A stretch of DNA of 64,000 nt from NCBI RefSeq assembly GCF_025144335.1, contig NZ_CP083539.1, forward strand, positions 2,047,501 to 2,111,500. The letters are read 5' to 3'. This document shows positions 17,811-27,718 of the stretch, piece by piece. The stretch comes from Jannaschia sp. W003 (GTDB lineage Bacteria; Pseudomonadota; Alphaproteobacteria; Rhodobacterales; Rhodobacteraceae). Under the pieces are notes generated by a model that did not search any database, was not told the DNA's origin, and was given only the letters and a program-made list of their open reading frames with translations. Position 1 is the stretch's first letter; every line of letters starts with the position of its first letter. Both the position numbers and the translations under genes were made by a program.

Positions 17811-20351
17811 TCAATCGGCCAGCATCCGCCCGACCATCTCGCGCAGGTCGCGGCTTCCGGCCTCGCGGGCCAGCTGCTCCAGCGCGTCGCGCATCATCGC
17901 CTGCCGGTCCGCGTCCCACAGCGCCCGGGTCGAGAAGGCGCTGCTCAGGCGCGCGGCCATCTGCGGGTTCGTCGCGTCCATCTCGACCAGCCGCTCCGCC
18001 ACGAAGCGGTAGCCCGACCCGTCCGCGCGGTGGAACCCGGCCATGTTGCCCGCCAGCGCCCCGATCACGGCGCGGAAGCGGTTCGGGTTCGACGGGTCGA
18101 AGTCCGGTCGCCGGATCAGCGTCTCGGCAACCGCGACGGCCACGTCGGGCGCGGCGTGGCTGACCTGCGCCGAGAACCACTTGTCCATCACCAGCCGGTC
18201 GTGGCGCCAGTCCGCCTCGAACGCCGCCGCCACGGACGGGTCGCCCGCCTCCAGGAGGCAGGCGAAGGCCGCCATCCGGTCGGTCATGTTGTCGGCCTCG
18301 GCATAGGCCACGCGCGCGGCCTCCCCGCCGTCGAGCCGCGTGCGGAGGCGCAGGAGCACCCCCGCGAGGCTCCGCCGCCCCGCGTCCGCCGCATCCGGCG
18401 AGTAGGGCACCTTCACGCGGCACGCCGCCCGCAACGCGTCGAGGTCGTCCCCGAGCCGCTCCGCCAGCGCGCGCTGCGCCGCCTCGCGGGTGGCGCGGAT
18501 GCGGTCCGGGTCGGGCACCACGCCCGCCTCGTGCACCGCCTGCGCCAGATCGTCCTCGCTCGGCAGCGACAGGGCGAGCGCGCGGAAGGCCGGGTCCGCC
18601 TCCGCGTCGGTCGCGACCCGGTGCATAGCGTCCAGCCAGCCCGCGTCGAAGGCGCGTCCCTCGGCGGCGTGGCGCACCAGACGGTCCTTGGACAGCGCGC
18701 GCCCCGCCTCCCAGCGGGCGAAGGGATCGGTGTCATGGGCCAGCAGCACCAGCCGGTCGGCGTCGGACTGCCCGGCATCCAGGATCACGGGCGCCGAGAA
18801 CCCCCGCAGCATCGACGGCACGGGGCGCTCGGCCACGGCGATCTCCAACGAACCCGTCGCTTCGGTCAGCTCGAAGACCTGGGTCGGGGCGATCTCCCGC
18901 CCGTCCTCGGACAGGAGGCCGAAGGCGAGGGGGATCACCATCGGACGCTTCTCGGTCTGGCCCGGCGTCGGCGGCACGGCCTGTCCGAACTCGAGGCGAT
19001 ACGTGCCGTCCGCGAAGCTCTCGCGCACCGTGACGCGCGGCGTGCCGGCCTGGCTGTACCACAGCGCGAACTGCGCGAGGTCCCGCCCCGACGCCTCCTC
19101 GAAGCAGGCGAGCCAGTCCTCGATCGTGCAGGCCTCGCCGTCGTGGCGCTCGAAGTAGAGCTGCGCGCCGCGCTCGAACGCAGCGTCGCCCACCAGCACG
19201 CGCAGCATGCGGATCACCTCGGCGCCCTTCTCGTAGACGGTGGCGGTGTAGAAGTTGTTGATCTCCACGAAGCTCTCGGGCCGCACCGGATGGGCCAGCG
19301 GGCCGGCATCCTCGCGGAACTGGCGCGCGCGCAACGTCAGCACCTCGCCGATCCGCTGCACCGGGGCGGAGCGCGTGTCGGCCATGAACTGCTGGTCGCG
19401 ATAGACCGTCAGCCCCTCCTTCAGGCACAGCTGGAACCAGTCGCGACAGGTGATGCGATTGCCGGTCCAGTTGTGGAAGTACTCGTGCGCGACGATGCGC
19501 TCCACGAAGGCGTAGTCGGTATCCGTGGCGGTCTCGGGCGAGGCCAGCACGTAGGAGGCGTTGAAGACGTTGAGCCCCTTGTTCTCCATCGCTCCCATGT
19601 TGAAGTCGTCCACGGCCACGACGTTGAACACCGACAGGTCGTAGGCCCGGCCCCAGACCCGCTCGTCCCAGAGCATCGAGCGCTTGAGGGCGTCCATCGC
19701 GAAGCCCGTGCGCCCCTCGTCGCCCGGGCGCACCCAGACGTTCAGCGCCACGTCGCGCCCCTCCATGGTGGTGAACCGGTCCGAGGTGGCGACCAGGTTC
19801 CCGGCGACCAGCGCGAACAGGTAGGTCGGCTTCGGCCACGGGTCGTGCCACCGGCCCGGCCCCGCCTCGTCGCCGTTCGAGAGACGGACCGGCAGGTCCG
19901 CCTCGATCTCCACGTCGTAGGTCGCCATGACGTCGGGGCGATCCAGCATCCAGGTGATGCGGCGGAAGCCCTCGGCCTCGCACTGGGTGCAGTACATGCC
20001 GTTCGACATGTAGAGCCCCGACAGCGCCTTGTTGCGGACCGGCGCGATCTCGACCTCGGTCTCCAGCACGAAGCGGTCAGGGGTCTCCGGGATCGTCATG
20101 CGGTGGCCGTCGATGAGGTCCGCGAAGGGCAGGGCGGCGCCGTCGATCTCCACCCGCAGCGTCTTCAGCCCCTCGCCGTCGAGCACCATCGGGCCGTCCC
20201 CGGTCCGCTCGCAGTCCAGCCGCGCGACCACCCGCGTCGCCTCGGGGTCGAGGCGGAAGCGCAGGGCGACGTGGCGCACCGCGACGGGGGGCGGGGCGTA
20301 GTCCTTCAAGTAGACGGTCTCGGACGGGGAGGCGGGGGCGGCGTCGCGCAT
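17811..20351 (-). CDS. pepN: Aminopeptidase N (M1 family)
   Basis: 846 residues. A zinc metallopeptidase that removes N-terminal residues from peptides in the cytosol. The substrate-anchoring GAMEN is at residues 253-257, and the zinc site HEYFHNWTGNR starts at His289, with the third ligand in LKEGLTVYRDQ. No signal peptide is seen, in line with bacterial PepN. The C-terminal helical domain is complete (ends LREMVGRMLAD). ATG 20351 follows AAAGGAG with 7-nt spacing. The upstream region holds tandem 11-bp repeats and diverges to a small zinc-ribbon gene. Confidence 0.96.
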   Translation of the reverse strand: MRDAAPASPSETVYLKDYAPPPVAVRHVALRFRLDPEATRVVARLDCERTGDGPMVLDGEGLKTLRVEIDGAALPFADLIDGHRMTIPETPDRFVLETEVEIAPVRNKALSGLYMSNGMYCTQCEAEGFRRITWMLDRPDVMATYDVEIEADLPVRLSNGDEAGPGRWHDPWPKPTYLFALVAGNLVATSDRFTTMEGRDVALNVWVRPGDEGRTGFAMDALKRSMLWDERVWGRAYDLSVFNVVAVDDFNMGAMENKGLNVFNASYVLASPETATDTDYAFVERIVAHEYFHNWTGNRITCRDWFQLCLKEGLTVYRDQQFMADTRSAPVQRIGEVLTLRARQFREDAGPLAHPVRPESFVEINNFYTATVYEKGAEVIRMLRVLVGDAAFERGAQLYFERHDGEACTIEDWLACFEEASGRDLAQFALWYSQAGTPRVTVRESFADGTYRLEFGQAVPPTPGQTEKRPMVIPLAFGLLSEDGREIAPTQVFELTEATGSLEIAVAERPVPSMLRGFSAPVILDAGQSDADRLVLLAHDTDPFARWEAGRALSKDRLVRHAAEGRAFDAGWLDAMHRVATDAEADPAFRALALSLPSEDDLAQAVHEAGVVPDPDRIRATREAAQRALAERLGDDLDALRAACRVKVPYSPDAADAGRRSLAGVLLRLRTRLDGGEAARVAYAEADNMTDRMAAFACLLEAGDPSVAAAFEADWRHDRLVMDKWFSAQVSHAAPDVAVAVAETLIRRPDFDPSNPNRFRAVIGALAGNMAGFHRADGSGYRFVAERLVEMDATNPQMAARLSSAFSTRALWDADRQAMMRDALEQLAREAGSRDLREMVGRMLAD

Positions 20352-20476
20352 GGAGAGGCTCCTTTGGGCGGCATGGGTAGGCCCGCCGCCGGGGGCGCGC
20401 AACGGGGGGCGCCTGCGGGGCCGCGCTTGCGGCACCCGCCGCAGCGGATCGCTCCCTCGGCCGGCGCACGCTCGTG

Positions 20477-20529
20477 TGCACGGGGGGTGCACGGGGGGTG
20501 TACGGGGGGTGTACGGGGGGCGCCCCCCG
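20477..20529. repeat. Four 11-bp tandem repeats plus inverted repeat in a divergent intergenic region
   Basis: Four head-to-tail copies of TG(C/T)ACGGGGGG (20477-20487, 20488-20498, 20499-20509, 20510-20520). The first two have TGCAC, the last two TGTAC. The last copy runs into a perfect 16-bp inverted repeat, CGGGGGG-CG-CCCCCCG (20514-20529). The array lies in the 240-bp gap between divergent pepN and the DUF2256 gene; the rest of the gap shows nothing clear. An 11-bp period is about one DNA turn, which could suit side-by-side protein binding, or the array may be slippage-made. Confidence 0.8.
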
Positions 20530-20591
20530 CACCACGGCACCAAATCGCCCCGTTGCGCGTTCCGCCTCCGCACCGATGCACGGACCCGCCC

Positions 20592-20744
20592 ATGCCCCCC
20601 ATGCGCCGAAAGGCCGACCTCCCCGCCAAGACCTGCGCCACCTGCGGCCGCCCCTTCGCCTGGCGCCGCAAGTGGGCCGCGGTGTGGGACGAGGTGCGCT
20701 ACTGCTCGGACCGCTGCCGCCGGGAGCGTGGTAAGAAAACCTGA
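20592..20744 (+). CDS. DUF2256 small zinc-ribbon protein
   Basis: 50 residues: [20 protein letters not shown], then PFAWRRKW and CSDRCRRER. The CATC...CSDRC pattern gives four cysteines for one zinc, and the short PFxWRxKW block is the hallmark of DUF2256 (COG4338), a widespread family with no known function. ATG 20592 or 20601 could be the start. It sits alone, divergent from pepN and 68 bp before malate synthase G. Confidence 0.8.
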   Translation: MPPMRRKADLPAKTCATCGRPFAWRRKWAAVWDEVRYCSDRCRRERGKKT

Positions 20745-20812
20745 CCAATCCCGATTGCCCCGCTCCGCGCCCCGCGCTACGCCGGGGCGATCCAACCCCG
20801 AGGGAGACCCCG

Positions 20813-22963
20813 ATGCGCCATGTGGACAAGGCCGGCCTGCAGGTCGCCGAGGAACTCGCCCGCTTCGTCGAGGACCGGGCCCTGCCGGGCACCGGCGTCG
20901 AGGCGGACCGCTTCTGGGAGGGCTTCGCCGCGCTGGTCCGCGACCTCGCGCCGCGCAACGCGGAGTTGCTGGCCAAGCGCGCGGACCTGCAGGCGCAGAT
21001 CGACGCCTGGCACCGCGCGAACCCCGGCCCCGTGCGCGACGGCGCCGCCTACCGCGCGTTCCTCGAGCGCATCGGATACCTGGTTTCGGAAGCCCCCGCC
21101 TTCACCATAGAGACCACCAACGTCGACCCCGAGATCGCCTCCACTTCCGGCCCCCAGCTCGTGGTGCCGATCACCAACGCCCGCTACGCGCTGAACGCGG
21201 CCAACGCCCGCTGGGGCAACCTCTACGACGCGCTCTACGGCACCGACGCGCTGGGCGACCTGCCCGAGGGGCGGGGCTACGACGCCGCCCGCGGCGCGCG
21301 CGTGATCGACCGCGCCAAGGGCTTCCTCGACCGCGCCGTGCCGCTGGACGGGGCGGCGTGGCGCGACCTCACCGCCATCGCGGAGGAAGGCGGCGCCCTC
21401 CGTCTGCGCACCGCCTCGGGCGACGTCGCCCTGCGCGACCCGGCGGCCTACGAGGGTTGGGTCCGCGACGGCGACACGCTCCGCATCCTCCTGCGCCACA
21501 ACGGCCTCGGCATCGTGCTCGTGGTCGCCCCCGATGGGGCCATCGGCAAGGACGACCCCGCGGGGCTGGACGCCGTGCATCTGGAATCCGCCGTGTCGGC
21601 CATCATGGACTGCGAGGACTCGGTCGCCTGCGTCGACGCCGAGGACAAGGTTCTGGCCTACGGCAACTGGCTCGGCCTGATGCGCGGCGACCTGACCGAG
21701 GAGGTGGCCAAGGGCGGCGGCACCTTCACCCGCGCGCTCAACCCCGACATGGAGTTCAACGCTCCGGGGGGCGGCGTCCTCGTCGTGAAGGGCCGCGCCC
21801 TCATGCTGGTGCGCAACGTCGGCCACCTGATGACCAACCCCGCCGTGACCTTCGACGGCGCCGAGGTGCCCGAGGGCCTGATGGACGCCGCCGTCACCAC
21901 GCTCTGCGCGATGCACGACATCGCCAAGACGGACGGCCCCCGCAACTCCCACCACGGCAGCGTCTACGTGGTGAAGCCCAAGATGCACGGCCCCGAGGAG
22001 GTCGCCTTCGCGGTCGAGATCTTCGACCGCGTGGAGGCCATGCTCGGCCTGCCGCGCAACACCGTGAAGCTGGGCATCATGGACGAGGAGCGCCGCACCT
22101 CCGCCAACCTCGCCGCCTGCATCCACGCCGCGCGCGAGCGGGTGGCGTTCATCAACACCGGTTTTCTCGACCGGACGGGCGACGAGATCCACACCTCCAT
22201 GGAGGCGGGGCCGATGCTGCCCAAGGGCGAGATGAAGTCGACCCCCTGGATCGAGGCCTACGAGGACCGCAACGTGGACATCGGTCTCGCGTGCGGGCTG
22301 AAGGGCCGGGCGCAGATCGGCAAGGGCATGTGGGCCATGCCCGACCGCATGGAGGCTATGCTGCGCGAGAAGGTCGGCCACCCGCAATCGGGTGCCACCT
22401 GCGCCTGGGTCCCGTCGCCCACCGCGGCCACGCTCCACGCCACGCACTACCACGAGGTCGACGTGATGGCCCGGCAGGACGAGCTGGCCGCCGGCGGCGC
22501 GCGGGGCACGCTGGACGACCTCCTGACCATCCCCGTGATGGAGGGCCGCAACCTGTCGGACGAGGAGGTGCGCGCCGAGGTCGAGAACAACGCCCAGGGC
22601 ATCCTCGGCTACGTGGTGCGCTGGGTCGACGCGGGCGTGGGCTGTTCCAAGGTGCCCGACATCCACGACGTCGGCCTGATGGAGGACCGCGCCACCTGCC
22701 GCATCTCCAGCCAGGCGCTGGCCAACTGGCTGCACCACGGCGTGATCGACCGGGACACGACGATGGAGGCCATGAAGCGCATGGCGGCCAAGGTGGACGC
22801 CCAGAACGCGGACGACCCGACCTACCGGGCCATGGCGCCGGACTTCGACGGCGTCGCCTTCAAGGCCGCTTGCGATCTGGTGTTCGAGGGCCGTGCGCAA
22901 CCCTCGGGCTACACCGAGCCGGTACTCCACCGCCGCCGGCAGGAGGCCAAGGCCGCCCGGTGA
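20813..22963 (+). CDS. glcB: Malate synthase G
   Basis: 716 residues, the usual length of the G isoform. It condenses glyoxylate with acetyl-CoA to malate in the cytosol. Family blocks include [61 protein letters not shown] and [16 protein letters not shown]; the acidic metal ligands fall in these segments. ATG 20813 is preceded by GAGGGAGA. The stop overlaps the GTG of the next gene. With a GlcG-like gene two genes downstream it recalls the glycolate (glc) locus, but no glycolate oxidase genes are present. Confidence 0.96.
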   Translation: MRHVDKAGLQVAEELARFVEDRALPGTGVEADRFWEGFAALVRDLAPRNAELLAKRADLQAQIDAWHRANPGPVRDGAAYRAFLERIGYLVSEAPAFTIETTNVDPEIASTSGPQLVVPITNARYALNAANARWGNLYDALYGTDALGDLPEGRGYDAARGARVIDRAKGFLDRAVPLDGAAWRDLTAIAEEGGALRLRTASGDVALRDPAAYEGWVRDGDTLRILLRHNGLGIVLVVAPDGAIGKDDPAGLDAVHLESAVSAIMDCEDSVACVDAEDKVLAYGNWLGLMRGDLTEEVAKGGGTFTRALNPDMEFNAPGGGVLVVKGRALMLVRNVGHLMTNPAVTFDGAEVPEGLMDAAVTTLCAMHDIAKTDGPRNSHHGSVYVVKPKMHGPEEVAFAVEIFDRVEAMLGLPRNTVKLGIMDEERRTSANLAACIHAARERVAFINTGFLDRTGDEIHTSMEAGPMLPKGEMKSTPWIEAYEDRNVDIGLACGLKGRAQIGKGMWAMPDRMEAMLREKVGHPQSGATCAWVPSPTAATLHATHYHEVDVMARQDELAAGGARGTLDDLLTIPVMEGRNLSDEEVRAEVENNAQGILGYVVRWVDAGVGCSKVPDIHDVGLMEDRATCRISSQALANWLHHGVIDRDTTMEAMKRMAAKVDAQNADDPTYRAMAPDFDGVAFKAACDLVFEGRAQPSGYTEPVLHRRRQEAKAAR

Positions 22964-23415
22964 GCCATCTGCACGGCTTCCCCGACCTGCCGCCCGTCTG
23001 GGCGGCGGGCACGGCGCTCGCCCAGTGGGCGGCCTCGGCCGTCGTGCCGCTGGTGCGCGTCGACGCCGCGTGGCTCGACGCGCTGGGCGGGGCGCTGGCG
23101 CTCGCGGGCCTCGCCCTCGCCGCGTGGTCGGCGTGGTGGTTCCGGCACAAGCGCACGCCGATCATGCCCCGCGAGCGGCCCACCGCGCTGATCGTCGAAG
23201 GCCCGTACCGCGTGAACCGCAACCCGATCTACTCGGCGATGGCCCTCGTGCTGCTGGGCCTCGCTGCGATGTTCGGCACGCTCGCCGCGCTCCTGCTGGC
23301 GGGTGCCTTCGTCGCGGTGATCACGCAACGCTTCGTGCGCGGCGAGGAGGCGGCGCTGCGGGCCGCCTTCGGCCCCGAGGCCGAGCGGTATTTCGCCCGC
23401 ACCCGCCGCTGGTGA
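22960..23415 (+). CDS. ICMT-like membrane methyltransferase family protein
   Basis: 151 residues starting at GTG 22960, overlapping the glcB stop (GTGA). Three or more hydrophobic segments surround the signature [19 protein letters not shown], followed by [18 protein letters not shown], typical of small isoprenylcysteine carboxyl methyltransferase / phospholipid methyltransferase-like proteins. Bacterial members mostly have unknown substrates. It is probably translated from the glcB message; no link to glyoxylate metabolism is evident. Confidence 0.75.
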   Translation: MSHLHGFPDLPPVWAAGTALAQWAASAVVPLVRVDAAWLDALGGALALAGLALAAWSAWWFRHKRTPIMPRERPTALIVEGPYRVNRNPIYSAMALVLLGLAAMFGTLAALLLAGAFVAVITQRFVRGEEAALRAAFGPEAERYFARTRRW

Positions 23416-23472
23416 CGCTGGCCGCGCCCGCGCGCCACTCGTAACACGCCCCCAAGCCCCTCGGAGGACCCC

Positions 23473-23901
23473 ATGACCGACATCCCGCTGCGCCGCGCGC
23501 GCGCCATCATCAAGAACGCCTTCGCCAAGGCGCGCGAGATGGATCTGAAGCCCCTCTCGGTCGTGGTGCTCGACGCCGGTGGCCACCCCCGCGCCTTCGA
23601 GCGCGAGGACGGCGCCAGCCCCGGGCGCTACGCGATCGCCCACGGCAAGGCCTACGGCGCCGTGATGCTGGGCATGGCGGGGCAGGCGCAGATGGCCCGC
23701 GCCGAGGCGCAAGCCTACTTCATGACCGCCGCCAACGGCGCCTTCGGCGGCGCGGTGATCCCCGTGCCCGGCGGCATCCTCGTGCGGGACGCGAAGGGCA
23801 ACGTCATCGGCGCCGTGGGCGTCACGGGCGACAGCTCCGACAACGACCAGGCGGCGGGCATGGCCGGGATCGAGGCGGCGGGCCTGACCGGCGAGCCATA
23901 G
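23473..23901 (+). CDS. GlcG/HbpS-type haem-degrading domain protein
   Basis: 142 residues of the DUF336 / GlcG-HbpS family: SVVVLDAGGHPRAFEREDGA near the N-terminus and PVPGGILVRDAKGNVIGAVG in the second half. In E. coli, glcG lies in the glycolate operon beside glcB; in Streptomyces HbpS binds haem. ATG 23473 follows CGGAGGA. Co-location with malate synthase G supports the GlcG assignment. No signal peptide is visible. Function is not established for the family as a whole. Confidence 0.75.
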   Translation: MTDIPLRRARAIIKNAFAKAREMDLKPLSVVVLDAGGHPRAFEREDGASPGRYAIAHGKAYGAVMLGMAGQAQMARAEAQAYFMTAANGAFGGAVIPVPGGILVRDAKGNVIGAVGVTGDSSDNDQAAGMAGIEAAGLTGEP

Positions 23902-23920
23902 GCCCCCCGGCCACACGGCG

Positions 23921-23953
23921 GCCCGCCTGTGCGCCCGCGCACCCCCGGCGGGC
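23921..23953 (+). terminator. Probable terminator after the GlcG-like gene
   Basis: An outer 7-bp stem (GCCCGCC / GGCGGGC) surrounds an inner 5-bp stem GTGCG/CGCAC with a 4-nt loop and a small bulge. It begins 19 bp after the stop of the GlcG-like gene. Confidence 0.45.
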
Positions 23954-23990
23954 TTCCCGCGAGGGCCGGGTGCCGTTATTCCTCGGGGCC

Positions 23991-24770
23991 ATGACACGCA
24001 GACCCATCGTCGGCATCATCTCGAATGCCTACCTCCTGAACGACCAGTACCCGGCCCACGCCAACGGCGCGTCGAACACCGAGGCGGTGGCGCAGGTCTC
24101 GGACTGCATGGCGCTGTGCTTCCCGGCCGATCCCGCCGTCTCGCCGCTGGACGAGCTGCTGGACACGTTCGACGGCTTCCTGCTCACCGGCGGCCGGCCC
24201 AACGTCCACCCCGAGGAGTACGGCCACGAGGCCACGCCCGCCCACGGCGCCTTCGACCGGAACCGCGACCGCGTGGCGCTGCCCCTCGTGCGCGCCTGCG
24301 TCGAGCGGGGGCAGCCCGTGCTTGGCCTCTGCCGGGGCTTCCAGGAGGTCGCGGTGGCGATGGGCTCGACGCTCCACCCCGAGATCCGCGACCTGCCGGG
24401 GCGCAGCAACCACCGCATGCCGCCCGACGGCACGCTCGAGGAGAAGTTCGCGCTGCGTCACGAGGTGACGCTGACGCCCGGCGGCCCCTTCGCACGCATC
24501 TTCGGCAGCGACCGGGTGATGACGAACACGCTGCACGGGCAGGGCATCGACGAGGCCGGCGCCCGCGTCGTGATCGACGGCCGCGCGCCCGACGGGACGC
24601 CCGAGGCGATCTACGTCGACGGCGCCCCGGGCTTCGCGCTGGCCGTTCAGTGGCACCCCGAGTGGAACGCCGCCGCCGATCCGGTCTCGCGCCCCCTGTT
24701 CGAGGCCTTCGGGCAGGCCTGCCGCGACTGGCGCGCGGGGCGGCTGGCTCCGGCTCTGGCCGCCGAGTAG
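23991..24770 (+). CDS. Class I glutamine amidotransferase-like hydrolase (PuuD type)
   Basis: 259 residues. The nucleophile Cys is in LGLCRGFQEV and the His-Glu pair in VQWHPEWNAA, the catalytic triad of class I glutamine amidotransferases. The stand-alone form with GGRPNVHPEEYG and TNTLHGQGID matches gamma-glutamyl-gamma-aminobutyrate hydrolases (PuuD, peptidase C26), which free GABA during putrescine breakdown. No other puu gene is nearby, so the substrate may be a different gamma-glutamyl amide. ATG 23991 (MTRRPIVGI) begins the conserved part. Confidence 0.83.
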   Translation: MTRRPIVGIISNAYLLNDQYPAHANGASNTEAVAQVSDCMALCFPADPAVSPLDELLDTFDGFLLTGGRPNVHPEEYGHEATPAHGAFDRNRDRVALPLVRACVERGQPVLGLCRGFQEVAVAMGSTLHPEIRDLPGRSNHRMPPDGTLEEKFALRHEVTLTPGGPFARIFGSDRVMTNTLHGQGIDEAGARVVIDGRAPDGTPEAIYVDGAPGFALAVQWHPEWNAAADPVSRPLFEAFGQACRDWRAGRLAPALAAE

Positions 24771-24828
24771 GCCCCGCCTTGCCCCCGCCGGGCCGCGCGC
24801 CTAGCAAGCGGGGGATGGAGGACCGGCG

Positions 24829-25233
24829 ATGAGCGACACCGAAGACCTGCGCCGCGCCGCGCTCGCCGTGCGCGAGAACGCCCACGCACCCTACAGCGGC
24901 TTCCACGTCGGCGCCGCGATCCGCACCACCTCGGGCGCGGTCTTCCTGGGCTGCAACGTCGAGAACGTCGCCTACCCCGAGGGCACCTGCGCCGAGGCCG
25001 GCGCCATCGCCGCGATGGTCGCCGCTGGCGAGCGCCGGATCGCCGAGGCCTACGTTGTCGCCGGCTCGCCCGACCCCGTGCCCCCCTGCGGCGGCTGCCG
25101 CCAGAAGCTGGCGGAGTTCGCGGGCGGCGACGTGCCGGTGACGCTGGCCACCGTGGACGGCGCCGAGCGGCGCACCACCGTGGCGGCGCTGCTGCCGGGG
25201 GCCTTCGGCGCGGCGCACATGGAGGGCGCGTGA
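24829..25233 (+). CDS. cdd: Cytidine deaminase
   Basis: 134 residues, homotetrameric type. It deaminates cytidine and deoxycytidine to uridine and deoxyuridine. The zinc site is complete: Cys54-Ala-Glu56 (TCAEAG) supplies a ligand and the proton shuttle, and Cys87 and Cys90 come from PCGGC. It opens a five-gene nucleoside-salvage operon in which each following start overlaps the preceding stop. A ribosome site precedes ATG 24829 (GGAGGACCGGCG). Confidence 0.95.
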   Translation: MSDTEDLRRAALAVRENAHAPYSGFHVGAAIRTTSGAVFLGCNVENVAYPEGTCAEAGAIAAMVAAGERRIAEAYVVAGSPDPVPPCGGCRQKLAEFAGGDVPVTLATVDGAERRTTVAALLPGAFGAAHMEGA

Positions 25234-26543
25234 GCGTCCGCGACACGCTCGCTGCCCTGCGGCAGGGGCGCGCGCCGGGGCGCCGGGCGCTGGCCGAGTT
25301 CGCGGACGGCCTCGCCGACGGCTCGGTCTCCGACGCGCAGGCGGGCGCCTTCGCCATGGGCATCTGCCGCGCTCCTCTGACGGCGGACGCGCGCGCGGCC
25401 CTGACCCGCGCCATGCGCGACACCGGCCAGGTGCTGGAATGGGACGTGGACGGCCCCGTGGCCGACAAGCATTCCACGGGCGGGGTGGGCGATTGCGTAA
25501 GCCTCGTGCTCGCGCCCGCGCTGGCCGCCTGCGGGGTCTATGTCCCGATGATCTCGGGACGCGGGCTCGGGCACACCGGCGGCACGCTCGACAAGCTGTC
25601 GGCGATCCCCGGCTTCCGCGCCGACCTGCAGACCGACGTGCTCCAGCGCATCGTGGCCGAGGTGGGCTGCGTGATCTGCTCGGCCTCCGAGGACATCGCC
25701 CCCGCCGACCGCCGCCTCTACGCCGTGCGCGACGTGACCGGCACCGTGGAGAGCACCGACCTGATCGTCGCGTCGATCCTGTCGAAGAAGCTGGCCGAGG
25801 GGCTGGAGGCGCTCGTGCTCGACGTGAAGACCGGCTCCGGCGCGCTGATGCCCGACCCCGCCGCGGCCGCCGCGCTCGCCCGCGACCTCGCCGAGACGGC
25901 GCAGGCGGCGGGGGTGATGACCTCCGCGATCCTGACCGACATGAGCCAGCCCGCCGCCACCGCCGCCGGCAACGCGCTCGAGGTGATCGCCGCCATGGAG
26001 GCGCTGACCGATCCCGGCGGGCGCCCGTCCACGCGCCTCGTGGCGCTGACGAAGGCTCTCGGGGGCGAGTGCCTCGCGCTCTGCGGCCTCGTCGCCGACA
26101 GCGAGGAGGGCGCCGCGCGCATCGGCTCGGCCCTCGCCTCGGGCGCCGCCGCCGAGCGCTTCGGCCGCATGGTGCACGCCCAGGGCGGCCCCTCGGACTT
26201 CCCCGACCGCTGGCGCGACCGCCTGCCGGCCGCCCCCGTCGTGGCCGAGCTGCGGGCCGACGCGCCGGGCGTGATCGGCAGCATCGACACCCGGGCACTG
26301 GGCGAGATCGTGGTCGACCTCGGCGGCGGGCGCCGGCGCGAGGACGACCGCATCGACCCCACGGTCGGCATCAGTCACATCGCCCAGATCGGCGCCGTGG
26401 TGACCGAAGGCCAGCCCATCGCCCGCGTCCACGCCGCCGACCCCGACGAGGCCGAGGAGGCCGCGGGCCGCGTCGCCGACGCGATCGAGCTGGCGACCCG
26501 CGCCGTCACCGCCCCCGAGCTGATCCGCGAGGTGATCCGATGA
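25230..26543 (+). CDS. deoA: Thymidine phosphorylase
   Basis: 437 residues. It splits thymidine and deoxyuridine with phosphate, giving the base and deoxyribose-1-phosphate. The phosphate/nucleoside loop DKHSTGGVGDCVSL and the block SGRGLGHTGGTLDKL are the signature of pyrimidine nucleoside phosphorylases; the C-terminal PYNP domain holds GISHIAQIGAVV. Start GTG 25230 overlaps the cdd stop (GTGA). The product feeds the next gene, deoB. Confidence 0.95.
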   Translation: MSVRDTLAALRQGRAPGRRALAEFADGLADGSVSDAQAGAFAMGICRAPLTADARAALTRAMRDTGQVLEWDVDGPVADKHSTGGVGDCVSLVLAPALAACGVYVPMISGRGLGHTGGTLDKLSAIPGFRADLQTDVLQRIVAEVGCVICSASEDIAPADRRLYAVRDVTGTVESTDLIVASILSKKLAEGLEALVLDVKTGSGALMPDPAAAAALARDLAETAQAAGVMTSAILTDMSQPAATAAGNALEVIAAMEALTDPGGRPSTRLVALTKALGGECLALCGLVADSEEGAARIGSALASGAAAERFGRMVHAQGGPSDFPDRWRDRLPAAPVVAELRADAPGVIGSIDTRALGEIVVDLGGGRRREDDRIDPTVGISHIAQIGAVVTEGQPIARVHAADPDEAEEAAGRVADAIELATRAVTAPELIREVIR

Positions 26544-27718
26544 GCCGCGTCTTCCTGGCCGTGCTCGACTCCGTGGGCTGCGGCGGCGCCCCCGACGCCG
26601 CCGAGTTCGGAGACGAGGGCGCCAACACGCTGGCCCACGTCGCCCAGTGGTGCGCCACCGAGCGCCCCGAGGGACCGCTGCGCCTGCCGAACATGGACCG
26701 GCTGGGCCTCGGGGCGGCCGTGCGCCTCGCCTCGGGGGCCGGGACGCCGGGGATGGACGCCGAGCCGGAGGCGCTCTGGGGCGCCGCCACCGAGGTGAGC
26801 CGGGGCAAGGACACGCCCTCGGGCCACTGGGAGCTGGCGGGCCTGCCGGTGCCGTGGGAATGGACCTACTTCCCGGACACCGAGCCGTGCTTCCCGCCCG
26901 AGCTGGTCGCGCTGGTCTGCCGCGAGGCCGGGACCGCCGGCATCCTCGGCAACCGTCACGCGTCCGGCACCCTGATCATCGAGGACGAGGCCGAGGCGCA
27001 CATCCGCACCGGCTGGCCGATCTGCTACACCTCCGTGGACAGCGTGTTCCAGATCGCCGCTCACGAGGAGCACTTCGGCCTCCAACGCCTCCTCGACCTC
27101 TGCAAGGCCCTCGCGCCGACGCTGCACGAGATGCGCGTGGGCCGCGTCATCGCGCGCCCGTTCATCGGCGAGGGGCCGTGGGAACGCACGCCGAACCGCA
27201 AGGACTTCGCCATCATGCCGCCCGCGCCGACGCTCTGCGACGCGGTGCAGGGGGCCGGGCGCCGGGTCCACGCCATCGGCAAGATCGGCGACATCTTCTC
27301 CATGCGCGGCATCGAAACGGTGGCCAAAGGACCGGACGCCGCCCTTATGCGGCACCTGGAGGACGCGATCCGCGACATGCCCGACGGCTCGCTCACCTTC
27401 GCCAACTTCGTGCAGTTCGACAGCGACTTCGGCCACCGCCGCGACCCCGCCGGCTACGCCGGGCATCTGGAGTGGTTCGACGGCTGCCTGCCTGCGATAC
27501 TTGGCGCCATGCGCGAGGGCGACCGGCTGATCCTCACCGCCGACCACGGCAACGACCCGACCTTCCGCGGCTCCGACCACACGCGCGAGCGTGTGCCCGT
27601 GCTCGTCGCCGGCGCGCCCGCGGGCGAGGCGGGGCTGGTCGCCTTCGCGGATGTGGCCGCCTCGGTCTGCGACCATCTCGGCGTGCCCGCCGTCGGCCCC
27701 GGACGGAGCTTCCTGTGA
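26540..27718 (+). CDS. deoB: Phosphopentomutase
   Basis: 392 residues of the alkaline-phosphatase superfamily. It interconverts (deoxy)ribose-1- and 5-phosphate. Metal ligands appear in LDSVGCGG, DSDFGHRRD, TADHGNDP and GSDHTRE; the phospho-threonine lies in GKDTPSGHWE. ATG 26540 overlaps the deoA stop. It converts the sugar phosphate released by DeoA; deoC (aldolase) is not in the window. Confidence 0.95.
   Translation: MSRVFLAVLDSVGCGGAPDAAEFGDEGANTLAHVAQWCATERPEGPLRLPNMDRLGLGAAVRLASGAGTPGMDAEPEALWGAATEVSRGKDTPSGHWELAGLPVPWEWTYFPDTEPCFPPELVALVCREAGTAGILGNRHASGTLIIEDEAEAHIRTGWPICYTSVDSVFQIAAHEEHFGLQRLLDLCKALAPTLHEMRVGRVIARPFIGEGPWERTPNRKDFAIMPPAPTLCDAVQGAGRRVHAIGKIGDIFSMRGIETVAKGPDAALMRHLEDAIRDMPDGSLTFANFVQFDSDFGHRRDPAGYAGHLEWFDGCLPAILGAMREGDRLILTADHGNDPTFRGSDHTRERVPVLVAGAPAGEAGLVAFADVAASVCDHLGVPAVGPGRSFL

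Noticed and set aside
20477..20520. Possible CRISPR array
   Set aside because: Units are only 11 bp, directly adjacent, without spacers, and no cas gene is near.
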